A stretch of 64,000 nucleotides of DNA from Nocardioides litoris (GTDB lineage: Bacteria; Actinomycetota; Actinomycetes; Propionibacteriales; Nocardioidaceae): positions 62,001-126,000 of the forward strand of contig NZ_VDMR01000010.1 of assembly GCF_006346315.1 (NCBI RefSeq). Direction: 5' to 3'. The translations under genes and the position numbers were made by a program. Numbering within the stretch: position 1 is the first letter of the stretch; each line of letters begins with the position of its first letter. The notes beneath the pieces were generated by a model. It saw nothing but the letters and a program-made list of their open reading frames with translations, searched no databases and was not told where the DNA came from. Below are positions 40,094 to 47,746 of this stretch, one piece after another.

Positions 40094-42063
40094 CCGGCAT
40101 GAGCGAGGGTGCGAAGAAGAAGGAGCACGTGCTCGAGGCCACCGAGCGCATCGAGTCGCCCCAGGGCGGCCCGGGCCGCGGGCCGATGGGCGGGGCCATG
40201 GTCGCCCAGAAGGCGATGGACTTCGGTCCGTCGGCCAAGCGGCTGCTGGCCCGGCTCACGCCCGACCGGCTGCCCGTCGTCGCCGTCGTCGTGCTCACCG
40301 TCGGCAGCGTCGCGCTGATGTCGGTGGGCCCGCGGGTGCTCGGGCACGCCACCGACCTCGTGTTCAACGGGTTCGTGGGGCGCCAGCTCGCGCCCGGCAC
40401 CCCCGAGAGCCAGTGGCCCGACGCCGTGCAGGGGCAGGACATCGTGCCGGGCCGGGGCGTCGACTTCGGTGCGGTCGGCGAGGTCCTGCTCGGGGTGCTG
40501 GCGATCTACGTCGTCGCCTCGTTGCTGTCGTGGTTGGCCGGCTACGTGCTCAACGGCGTCGTGCAGCGCACCGTGCGACGGATGCGCCAGGACGTCGAGG
40601 ACAAGATCAACCGGCTGCCGCTGGGGTACTTCGACCGCTCGCCCCGCGGCGAGCTGCTCTCCAGGGTCACCAACGACATCGACAACGTGTCCACGACGCT
40701 GCAGCAGACGATGAGCCAGCTGCTGACCTCGCTGCTGACGGTGGTCGGCGTGCTGGCCATGATGCTGTGGATCTCCCCGCTGCTGGCCCTCATCGCCCTG
40801 GTCAGCGTGCCGATCTCGCTCGTGGTCACCCGGGCCATCATGAAGCGCTCCCAGGGACAGTTCGTCGCCCAGTGGCGACGTACGGGCACCCTCAACGGCC
40901 ACATCGAGGAGACCTTCTCCGGGCACGCGCTGGTCAAGGTCCTCGGTCGCCAGGAGGCGGTGCAGACCGAGTTCGACCGGCAGAACGCCGAGCTGTTCGA
41001 GGTCAGCTTCAAGGCGCAGTTCATCAGCGGCCTGATCATGCCGGCGATGATGTTCGTGGGGAACCTCAACTACGTCGCGGTCGCCGTCGTCGGCGCGCTC
41101 CGGGTGGCCAGCGGGTCGCTCACGCTGGGCGAGGTGCAGGCGTTCGTGCAGTACACGCGGCAGTTCACCCAGCCGCTGACCACGGTCGCCTCGATGGCCA
41201 ACCTGCTGCAGTCGGGGGTCGCCTCGGCCGAGCGGGTCTTCGAGCTGCTCGACGCCGACGAGGAAGTCGAGGACGCCCCGGCGACCGCCGGGGCCGGCGG
41301 GTCGCGGGTCACCCGCGGCGAGGTGGCCTTCGAGCACGTGTCGTTCTCCTACACCGACCGCCCGCTCATCACCGACCTCTCGCTCGTCGCCCGGCCCGGC
41401 CAGACGGTCGCCATCGTCGGACCCACCGGCGCCGGCAAGACGACGCTGGTCAACCTGGTCATGCGCTTCTACGAGCTCGACGGCGGCCGGATCACCGTCG
41501 ACGGCACCGACATCACCGACCTGCCCCGCGCGGAGCTGCGCGGCCGGATCGGCATGGTGCTGCAGGACACCTGGCTCTTCGGCGGCACCATCCGCGACAA
41601 CATCGCCTACGGCCGCCCCGGCGCGACCGACGAGGAGGTGCGCGCGGCCGCGCGGGCGACGTACGTCGACCGGTTCGTGCACTCCCTGCCCGAGGGCTAC
41701 GACACGGTGGTCGACGAGGAGGGCTCCAACCTCTCGGCCGGCGAGCGGCAGCTGGTCACCATCGCCCGGGCCTTCCTCACCGACCCGGCGCTGCTGATCC
41801 TCGACGAGGCGACCTCCTCGGTCGACACCCGCACCGAGCTGCTGCTGCAGCAGGCGATGGCGGCCCTGCGCAGCGACCGCACCTCGTTCGTCATCGCCCA
41901 CCGGCTCTCCACGATTCGCGACGCCGACCTGATCCTGGTCATGGAGGACGGCGCGATCGTCGAGCAGGGCACGCACGACGAGCTGTTGGCCGCCGACGGC
42001 GCCTACGCCCGGTTGCACCGGGCGCAGTTCGCGGCGGCCGGCGCGGGGGCCGGGGACGGCTAG
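40090..42063 (+). CDS. ABC exporter half, catalytic Walker B, altered signature
   Basis: 657 residues: a 70-residue charged N-terminal extension (KKKEHVLEATERIESPQ), a six-helix membrane domain with an extra loop after helix 1 (about 95-130), and the ATPase. Walker A is GPTGAGKTT and Walker B LLILDEATSSVD with the catalytic Glu. The signature reads LSAGERQ instead of LSGGQ, so the site formed with the partner is asymmetric. Together the two genes encode one heterodimeric exporter. The stop overlaps the convergent hydratase gene by four bases. Confidence 0.9.
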   Translation: MTGMSEGAKKKEHVLEATERIESPQGGPGRGPMGGAMVAQKAMDFGPSAKRLLARLTPDRLPVVAVVVLTVGSVALMSVGPRVLGHATDLVFNGFVGRQLAPGTPESQWPDAVQGQDIVPGRGVDFGAVGEVLLGVLAIYVVASLLSWLAGYVLNGVVQRTVRRMRQDVEDKINRLPLGYFDRSPRGELLSRVTNDIDNVSTTLQQTMSQLLTSLLTVVGVLAMMLWISPLLALIALVSVPISLVVTRAIMKRSQGQFVAQWRRTGTLNGHIEETFSGHALVKVLGRQEAVQTEFDRQNAELFEVSFKAQFISGLIMPAMMFVGNLNYVAVAVVGALRVASGSLTLGEVQAFVQYTRQFTQPLTTVASMANLLQSGVASAERVFELLDADEEVEDAPATAGAGGSRVTRGEVAFEHVSFSYTDRPLITDLSLVARPGQTVAIVGPTGAGKTTLVNLVMRFYELDGGRITVDGTDITDLPRAELRGRIGMVLQDTWLFGGTIRDNIAYGRPGATDEEVRAAARATYVDRFVHSLPEGYDTVVDEEGSNLSAGERQLVTIARAFLTDPALLILDEATSSVDTRTELLLQQAMAALRSDRTSFVIAHRLSTIRDADLILVMEDGAIVEQGTHDELLAADGAYARLHRAQFAAAGAGAGDG

Positions 42064-42845
42064 GCCCGGGCGCCGCCACGCCCGGCGCCGCCGGCGAACC
42101 GGGACGCACCGTCGAGCGTCTCGCCCGAGGTCACGGTCGCGAGCCCGAGCCGCCACTCCAGCCGGGTGGCCTCGTCCTCGTCCAGCGACCACTGGTCGAT
42201 GGCCGAGCGCCGGTCGCTGCGCAGGCAGCGCTGGGGGAGCGCGGCCAGCTCGTGGCCGAGGGCGACCGCGGTGGCCAGGGCCTCGCCGGGCGCGGTGACC
42301 CGGTTGACCAGGCCGATCCGCTCGGCCTCGACACCGTCGATCCCGCGGCCGGTGAGGATGAGGTCCATCGCCCGGCTGTGCCCGATGAGCCGCGGCAGCC
42401 GGACCGTGCCGAGGTCGATCAGCGGCACCCCGAAGCGCCGGCAGAACACCCCGAACGTCGCGTCGCTCGCCGCCACCCGCAGGTCGGCCCACAGCGCCAG
42501 CTCGAGCCCGCCGGCCACGGCGTACCCCTCGACGGCGGCGACGACCGGCTTGGTGGTGCGCAGGCGGGTGGGCCCCATCGGCCCGCGGCCGGTCGCGCCC
42601 GCCTCGCCGGGGTCGAGGTCGGCGCGGTCGCCGCCGGCCAGGGCCTGCAGGTCGGCGCCGGCGCAGAAGGTGCCGCCCGCACCGGTGAGCACGACGACGC
42701 TCACCGCGTCGTCGGCGTCGGCGGCCTCGACGGCGTCGGCGAGCAGCGCGGCGGTGGTGCTGTCGACGGCGTTGCGCCGCTCGGGCCGGTCGATCGTGAC
42801 GACCGCGACCGCACCGTCGTGGGTCGTGCGCACCTGTTCGCTCAT
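42060..42845 (-). CDS. enoyl-CoA hydratase/isomerase (crotonase) family protein
   Basis: 261 residues. Crotonase motifs: VVTIDRPERRNAVDS, the oxyanion loop FCAGADLQAL, KPVVAAVEGYAVAGGLELAL (second oxyanion Gly), DATFGVFCRRFGVPLIDLGT and AERIGLVNRV. The usual catalytic Glu after GFPELGL-type sequence is not evident (VPLIDLGTV), so hydratase activity is uncertain; a degradative isomerase or other crotonase reaction is possible. Start ATG 42845. Confidence 0.88.
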   Translation of the reverse strand: MSEQVRTTHDGAVAVVTIDRPERRNAVDSTTAALLADAVEAADADDAVSVVVLTGAGGTFCAGADLQALAGGDRADLDPGEAGATGRGPMGPTRLRTTKPVVAAVEGYAVAGGLELALWADLRVAASDATFGVFCRRFGVPLIDLGTVRLPRLIGHSRAMDLILTGRGIDGVEAERIGLVNRVTAPGEALATAVALGHELAALPQRCLRSDRRSAIDQWSLDEDEATRLEWRLGLATVTSGETLDGASRFAGGAGRGGARA

Positions 42846-42861
42846 GGCGAGAGCAAACCAC

Positions 42862-42890
42862 TTGAGCGGTCCCGCGGCCCGGCCTACGCT
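42862..42890 (+). promoter_or_regulatory. consensus promoter of a short intergenic transcript
   Basis: TTGAGC (42862-42867), exactly 17 bases, TACGCT (42885-42890). One of the best housekeeping-type promoters in the window. Transcription would start near 42897, 26 bases before a short ORF. It points away from the divergent hydratase gene. Confidence 0.6.
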
Positions 42891-42922
42891 CGTCGTACAC
42901 GGGAAAGGAGGTGGTCCGAAGA

Positions 42923-42961
42923 ATGCATTGCTCTAGGACGCGTGAGGTGGCTGCCCGCTAG
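42923..42961 (+). CDS. 12-residue leader-peptide-like small ORF
   Basis: Peptide MHCSRTREVAAR, start ATG 42923, stop TAG 42961, too short for gene finders. Eleven bases upstream lies AAAGGAGGTGGTCC (42904-42917), a Shine-Dalgarno far longer than for any annotated gene here. The peptide is basic with one Cys and two Arg codons rare for this genome style (AGG, CGT). No known leader peptide is recognised. Confidence 0.5.
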   Translation: MHCSRTREVAAR

Positions 42962-43025
42962 CAGCCCAGCACCAAGGCGGGGTCCAACGTCCCCGTCGGC
43001 TGCTGGCGAATACCCCGCAGTCACC

Positions 43026-43105
43026 CGAACCGTCGGCGAACCCGGAACCCACGTCCCCGGGGGCGGCCCCTCCACGAGGGGCCACGCCGGCGGTTCGTCC
43101 GTTTT
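43026..43105 (+). terminator. complex terminator-like stem after the small ORF
   Basis: CGAACCGTCGGCG (43026-43038) pairs with CGCCGGCGGTTCG (43085-43097), with one G-U pair. It encloses an inner hairpin GGCCCCT/AGGGGCC (43065-43083), and TTTT follows at 43102-43105. The short T-run makes it plausible but not certain. Confidence 0.45.
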
Positions 43106-43135
43106 GCCGGTCACGCTCGGGCTCACAGACCGCGA

Positions 43136-43195
43136 TAGTCCCTGGCAAGGATCACGGGTCGCTCAGCCTGCACCCGTGATTCTTGCCAGGGACTA
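43136..43195. repeat. TAGTCCCTG hairpin, copy 1
   Basis: Arms 43136-43159 and 43172-43195 pair over 24 bp, with one G-T wobble and a 12-base loop. The arm ends read TAGTCCCTG. A second hairpin with the same arm ends lies at 54963-55029. It sits between the short transcript and the MFS promoter. Confidence 0.85.
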
Positions 43196-43222
43196 CCGCC
43201 AGCGTGACCCACCTCACGGGTG

Positions 43223-43269
43223 GTTGCTGCAGGCAACTAATGCGGAATAAGGTTGCCAGCAACAACCTT
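43223..43269 (+). promoter_or_regulatory. promoter and paired operators of the MFS/MarR operon
   Basis: TTGCTG (43224-43229), 18 bases, TAAGGT (43248-43253). Two GTTGC...GCAAC inverted repeats overlap it: 43223-43237 (spacer 5) and 43252-43263 (spacer 2). The latter is nested in AAGGTTG...CAACCTT (43249-43269). This placement over the promoter fits autorepression by the MarR protein encoded downstream. Confidence 0.6.
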
Positions 43270-43293
43270 CTAGTCCGTATGGAGCAAGAACCG

Positions 43294-44910
43294 ATGTCCT
43301 CGACCACGCCCGCGGCTCCAGCCGCACCCGCCCCGATGACGCACCGCGAGGTGCTGGAGGCGCTCAGCGGCCTCCTCCTCGCGATGTTCGTCGCGATGCT
43401 GTCCAGCACCGTCGTGACCAACGCCCTCCCGCGCATCGTGACCGACCTCGAGGGGTCGCAGTCCGGGTACACGTGGGTGGTCGTGGCGACGCTGCTGGCC
43501 ATGACCGCCACCACGCCGCTGTGGGGCAAGCTCGCCGACCTGATGAGCAAGAAGCTGCTCGTCCAGGCGGCCCTGGTCATCTACACCGCCGGCTCGCTCG
43601 TGGCGGCGTTCGCGCCCAGCATGGGCGTCCTCATCGGCGGTCGCGTCATCCAGGGCCTCGGCGTCGGCGGTCTCACCGCGCTGGTGCAGGTGGTCATCGC
43701 CTCGATGGTCAGCCCGCGCGAGCGCGGCCGCTACTCCGGCTACATCGGGGCCGTCTTCGCCACCGCGACCGTCTCCGGCCCGCTCATCGGTGGCCTGGTC
43801 GTCGACAGCCCGCTGGGCTGGCGCGGATGCTTCTTCGTCGGCCTGCCGTTCGCCGTGGCCGCCTTCGTCGTGCTCCAGCGTCGCCTCCACCTGCCCGTCG
43901 TCAAGCGCGACGACGTCTCCATCGACTACCTCGGCGCCACCCTCATCGTCGGCGGCGTCAGCCTGCTGCTCATCTGGGTCTCGCTCGCCGGCGCGCAGTT
44001 CGACTGGGTCTCCACCACCTCCGCGCTCCTGGTGGTCGGCGGGCTCCTGGTCATCGCGGCCGCGGTGTACGTCGAGGCGCGGGTCGCCCGCGAGCCCGTC
44101 ATCCCGCTCCGGCTCTTCCGCGACCGCACCACCGCGCTGGCCACGACCGCCTCGATCATGATCGGCGTCGCCATGTTCGGCTCGACGGTCTACCTCAGCC
44201 AGTACTTCCAGCTCGCCCGCGGCATGAGCCCGACCGAGGCCGGCCTGATGTCGATCTTCATGGTCGGTGGCCTGCTCGTCTCCAGCATCACCAGCGGCCG
44301 GATCATCTCCCGCACCGGCGTGTGGAAGCGCTGGCTGGTCGGCGGCCTCGTGCTCGTCGTGGTCGGCTTCGCCCTGCTCGGCACGATCGACGCCGACACC
44401 CCGCTGCTCGAGGTGGCCGGGTTCATGGCCCTGGTCGGCATCGGCCTCGGCGCCACCATGCAGAACCTCGTGCTCGCCGTGCAGAACGTCACCGCCCTGT
44501 CCGACATGGGTGCTGCCAGCTCCACCGTGGCCTTCTTCCGCTCCCTCGGCGGCTCGATCGGCGTGAGCGTGCTGGGGGCCCTGCTCTCGCACCAGGTGGC
44601 CGACTCCGTCGCCGAGGGCGGTGCCCGCCTGGCGGCCGACGGCGTGGCCCCGCCGGCCCAGCAGCACCAGACCAGCGCGATCCCGGACCTCTCGGCCCTG
44701 CCCGGCCCCTGGCGCGACCTCTACGAGCACGCCTTCGGCACCGCGATCGGCCACATCTTCCTCGTCGCCGTCCCGTTTGCGATCCTGGCCCTCGTGAGCG
44801 TGCTGTTCATCAAGGAGACCCCGTTGCGGACGTCGGTCGGCGACCCGGTCAAGGACGCGATCGAGGGTCGTGGGGCCACGACCCCGGTCCCGGCCGACAA
44901 GGAGCGCTGA
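43294..44910 (+). CDS. MFS drug exporter, DHA2 (EmrB/QacA) family
   Basis: 538 residues with 14 hydrophobic segments. DHA2 marks: ALPRIVTDLEG after helix 1, TPLWGKLADLMSKK (motif A), GGRVIQGLGVGGLTALVQVV, and GYIGAVFATATVSGPLIGGL (motif C). ATG 43294 is preferred because GGAG sits nine bases upstream; ATG 43279 is possible. Eight bases separate it from the MarR gene. It is probably proton-driven efflux of hydrophobic compounds. Confidence 0.92.
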   Translation: MSSTTPAAPAAPAPMTHREVLEALSGLLLAMFVAMLSSTVVTNALPRIVTDLEGSQSGYTWVVVATLLAMTATTPLWGKLADLMSKKLLVQAALVIYTAGSLVAAFAPSMGVLIGGRVIQGLGVGGLTALVQVVIASMVSPRERGRYSGYIGAVFATATVSGPLIGGLVVDSPLGWRGCFFVGLPFAVAAFVVLQRRLHLPVVKRDDVSIDYLGATLIVGGVSLLLIWVSLAGAQFDWVSTTSALLVVGGLLVIAAAVYVEARVAREPVIPLRLFRDRTTALATTASIMIGVAMFGSTVYLSQYFQLARGMSPTEAGLMSIFMVGGLLVSSITSGRIISRTGVWKRWLVGGLVLVVVGFALLGTIDADTPLLEVAGFMALVGIGLGATMQNLVLAVQNVTALSDMGAASSTVAFFRSLGGSIGVSVLGALLSHQVADSVAEGGARLAADGVAPPAQQHQTSAIPDLSALPGPWRDLYEHAFGTAIGHIFLVAVPFAILALVSVLFIKETPLRTSVGDPVKDAIEGRGATTPVPADKER

Positions 44911-44917
44911 GCCCGTC

Positions 44918-45373
44918 ATGGTCCGAGTCGAGACCCTCCGCGAGCTCGAGCACGAGGTCGCGGTCCTCATCCGCCGGGTCCGCCGGGTCATCGGCGAGCG
45001 GGCCCGGGCGGTCCACCCCGACCTGCAGCCGCCGTCGTACCTGATCCTGGCCATGGTGGCCGAGGAGGGCCCGCTGCGCGCCTCGGTGCTCTCGGAGACC
45101 TTCGACATCGACAAGGGGGCGATCAGCCGCCAGGTCAAGCACCTGCTCGACCTGGGGCTGCTCGTCGCCGACAAGGACCCCTCCGACGCGCGCGCCTCGC
45201 TGCTCAGCGCGACCGACGAGGCCCGCAGCCGCCTGGCCGACGTCGTCGAGCACCGGCGCAAGTACCTCGACGAGCGGCTCGCCGACTGGTCCGACGCCGA
45301 CCTGACGACGTTCGTGGCCGAGCTCAGCCGCTACAACGCCTCGCTCGACCGCACCGACCAGGGCGCGCCCTAG
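44918..45373 (+). CDS. MarR-family regulator
   Basis: 151 residues. The winged helix-turn-helix is visible as LRASVLSETFDIDKGAISRQ and the wing as DKDPSDARASLLSATDEARS. MarR proteins repress efflux genes until a phenolic or other ligand binds. It is downstream of the MFS gene in the same operon; the paired inverted repeats over the promoter are the likely target. The stop overlaps the convergent glucosidase gene by four bases. Confidence 0.92.
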   Translation: MVRVETLRELEHEVAVLIRRVRRVIGERARAVHPDLQPPSYLILAMVAEEGPLRASVLSETFDIDKGAISRQVKHLLDLGLLVADKDPSDARASLLSATDEARSRLADVVEHRRKYLDERLADWSDADLTTFVAELSRYNASLDRTDQGAP

Positions 45374-46983
45374 CCCCGCAGCCAGACCGCCGTGTCCGGC
45401 GGCAGCGTGTCGGTCACCTGCCCGCTCGCGACGACCACCCGGGTGTCGTCGCCGGCGGGCAGCGGCACGTCGGTGGTGCCGCAGTTGACCAGGACGACCA
45501 GGCCGTCGCGCTCGAGGCGCAGCACGTCGCCCTCGACGGACACCTCCACCGCGTCGGCCGTCGGGAGGGCGCGCCGGGCGGCCAGCGCGGCGCGGTACAG
45601 CTCGAGCGTCGAGCCGTCGTCGCCGGTCTGGGCCTCGACGGTCAGGCCGGCCCAGTCGGCGGGCTGCGGGATCCAGGGCTGCTCCCCGCCCGGCCCGAAG
45701 CCGTACGGCGGCGCGTCGCCCGACCACGGGATCGGCACCCGGCACCCGTCGCGGCCCACCTCGCCGGTGCGGAACCAGGACGGGTCCTGCCGGTCCTCGG
45801 GCGCCACGTCGACCTGCTCCAGGCCGAGCTCCTCGCCCTGGTAGAGGTACGACGACCCGGGCAGCGCGAGCATGGCCAGCGTCGCCGCGCGGGCCCGGGC
45901 CAGGCCCACCAGCCCGCCGCCGTACCGGGTGGGGTGGCGGATCACGTCGTGGTTGCTCAGGACCCAGGTCGGCGAGGCGCCGACGGGGGCGAGGGCGGCG
46001 AAGGTGCCGGTGACGACGTCGGCGAAGGCCTCGGCCGACCACGGCGCGAGCAGCCAGGCGAAGTTGAAGGCCTGCTGCATCTCGTCGGGCCGCACGTAGC
46101 GGGCCATCGACTCGGGGGTGCGGGTCCAGGCCTCGGCGACGTCCATGCGGTCGCCGGGGTAGTCGGCGAGGACGCGGTGCCAGCGGCGGTAGACCTCGTG
46201 CACCTCGGGCTGGTCCCACATGGGCTCGTCGACCTCGGTGCGCTCGACCATCGAGGTCTCGGGCGGGGAGTCGGGACCGGGCGGCGGCACCACGCGCTCC
46301 TGGTCGCGCAGCGACTCCTCCTTGAACAGGCCGTGGGCCACGTCGACCCGGAACCCGTCGACGCCGCGGTCGAGCCAGAAGCGCAGCACGTCCTCGAACA
46401 TGTCGCCGACCTCGGGGTTGCGCCAGTCGAGGTCGGGCTGGGTGGAGTCGAACAGGTGGAGGTACCACTGGCCGTCGTCGACCCGGGTCCAGGCCGGCCC
46501 GCCGAAGACCGACTGCCAGTTGTTGGGCGGTTCGTCGCCGCCCTGGCCGCGGCCCTCGCGGAACAGGTAGCGCGCCCGCTCGGGGCCGCCCGGGCCCGCC
46601 GCGAGCGCGGCGCGGAACCAGGCGTGCTCGTCGGAGGTGTGGTTGGGCACGAGGTCGACGACGACCTTGAGGCCGTGCTCGTGGGCGCCCGCGACCAGGG
46701 CGTCGGCGTCGTCGAGGGTGCCGAAGAGCCGCTCCACGTCGCGGTAGTCGGCCACGTCGTACCCGTGGTCGTGCTGGGGCGAGGTGTAGAAGGGCGTCAG
46801 CCACAGGGCGTCGACGCCGAGGTCGCGCAGGTAGGGCAGCCGGCTGGTGATGCCGGGCAGGTCGCCGATGCCGGCGCCGCCGCCGCGGGTGCCGGAGGAG
46901 GCGAAGCTGCGGGGGTAGACCTGGTAGACGACGGCGTCGCGCCACCAGGGGCGGTGCTCGTCGGTCGGCGGGGTCTCGGTCAT
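45370..46983 (-). CDS. GH13 alpha-glucosidase
   Basis: 537 residues. It hydrolyses alpha-1,4 or alpha-1,6 glucosidic bonds of short maltooligosaccharides. GH13 motifs: WWRDAVVYQVYPRSF, VDLVPNHTS (region I), GFRVDVAHGL (nucleophile Asp), MDVAEAW (acid/base Glu), WVLSNHDVIRH (region IV with Asp) and YLYQGEELGL. No signal peptide, so it is cytosolic. It overlaps the thioesterase-like gene by four bases. Specificity (maltase versus isomaltase) is not decidable. Confidence 0.92.
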   Translation of the reverse strand: MTETPPTDEHRPWWRDAVVYQVYPRSFASSGTRGGGAGIGDLPGITSRLPYLRDLGVDALWLTPFYTSPQHDHGYDVADYRDVERLFGTLDDADALVAGAHEHGLKVVVDLVPNHTSDEHAWFRAALAAGPGGPERARYLFREGRGQGGDEPPNNWQSVFGGPAWTRVDDGQWYLHLFDSTQPDLDWRNPEVGDMFEDVLRFWLDRGVDGFRVDVAHGLFKEESLRDQERVVPPPGPDSPPETSMVERTEVDEPMWDQPEVHEVYRRWHRVLADYPGDRMDVAEAWTRTPESMARYVRPDEMQQAFNFAWLLAPWSAEAFADVVTGTFAALAPVGASPTWVLSNHDVIRHPTRYGGGLVGLARARAATLAMLALPGSSYLYQGEELGLEQVDVAPEDRQDPSWFRTGEVGRDGCRVPIPWSGDAPPYGFGPGGEQPWIPQPADWAGLTVEAQTGDDGSTLELYRAALAARRALPTADAVEVSVEGDVLRLERDGLVVLVNCGTTDVPLPAGDDTRVVVASGQVTDTLPPDTAVWLRG

Positions 46984-47687
46984 GCGAAGTCCTTCGGGTC
47001 GACGGCGAACCAGGTGTGCTCGGCGGCGCCGAGCAGCCGGCCGCTCTCGGTGTAGAGGGCGGTGGCGGTGTGCGTACGGCGCCCGTCGGTGCCGCGGGCC
47101 TCGCCGACGACGACGAGCCGCTCGCCCGCCCGGGGCAGGTCGTGCACGTGGGCCACGATGCGGCCCAGCACCATCAGACGCTCCTCCAGGTCGCCCGCCC
47201 AGCCGCCCGCGCAGTCGAGCGCCGCCCACGTGGTCGGCAGGTCGGTGTCCGCGGCGGTGGCGGGGGTCCAGGTCGCGGCCACCCGCGCCCGGCCGTCGGC
47301 GGTGTCGTCGACGCGGCCCGGGAAGATCCGCAGCCCGTCACCCTCGGCCCGCCCGGTGCCGCACACGAAGCAGCCCGGGAACGGGTGCGAGCGCAGCCCG
47401 GCGTACGACGCCTCGGCGGCCGCGGCCGTGGCGGCGTCGACCGGCGCTGGCGCGGTGACCTCGGCGCCCGGCTCGGCGACGGCGACGAGCACGTCGCCGT
47501 GGGTCATCGTGGCGGTGCCGCCGTCGACCTCGACGGTCATCGGCGTCTCGAGCGGGGGAGGGGTGCGCAGGGTGACCCGGACCGGCCCGCGGCCGACGTG
47601 GGCCGCCAGGGCCCCGGCGACCCATCCGCCGTTGCCGGACGAGGGAGGCCCGTTGAAGCGGGACGGGACGGTGACGGGAGCGGGCAC
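46980..47687 (-). CDS. hotdog-fold thioesterase-like protein
   Basis: 235 residues. A double-hotdog pattern: FNGPPSSGNGGWVAGALAA near the N-terminus and, later, a central CFVCGTGR motif (two Cys), TWAALDCAGGWAG, and VVVGEARGTDGRRTHTATAL. Such proteins hydrolyse or bind acyl-CoA esters. Coupled to the glucosidase by overlap, but a functional link is unclear. Confidence 0.7.
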   Translation of the reverse strand: MPAPVTVPSRFNGPPSSGNGGWVAGALAAHVGRGPVRVTLRTPPPLETPMTVEVDGGTATMTHGDVLVAVAEPGAEVTAPAPVDAATAAAAEASYAGLRSHPFPGCFVCGTGRAEGDGLRIFPGRVDDTADGRARVAATWTPATAADTDLPTTWAALDCAGGWAGDLEERLMVLGRIVAHVHDLPRAGERLVVVGEARGTDGRRTHTATALYTESGRLLGAAEHTWFAVDPKDFA

Positions 47688-47746
47688 CGCGCCACGCTAT
47701 CCGGGGGCGCCGGGGCCCCCGGAGCCGCCGGAGCCGCCGGAGCTGC

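Larger units (their letters stand above)
42897..43105 (+). ncRNA. candidate short transcript: leader peptide plus structured RNA
   Basis: Promoter at 42862-42890, a strong ribosome site, a 12-codon ORF (42923-42961), a first hairpin (AGCAGCC 42960-42966 with GGCTGCT 42998-43004, inner stem CGGGG/CCCCG) and a long stem ending in TTTT define a transcript of about 205 nt. The stop codon of the ORF lies at the base of the first hairpin, a typical arrangement for attenuation. The next gene (MFS exporter) has its own promoter, so the transcript may act alone. Boundaries are inferred; no homologue was searched. Confidence 0.4.

Noticed and set aside
42901..42961. Ordinary ribosome site of the MFS gene
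   Set aside because: The MFS start is over 330 bases downstream, has its own promoter and ribosome site, and a terminator-like stem lies between.
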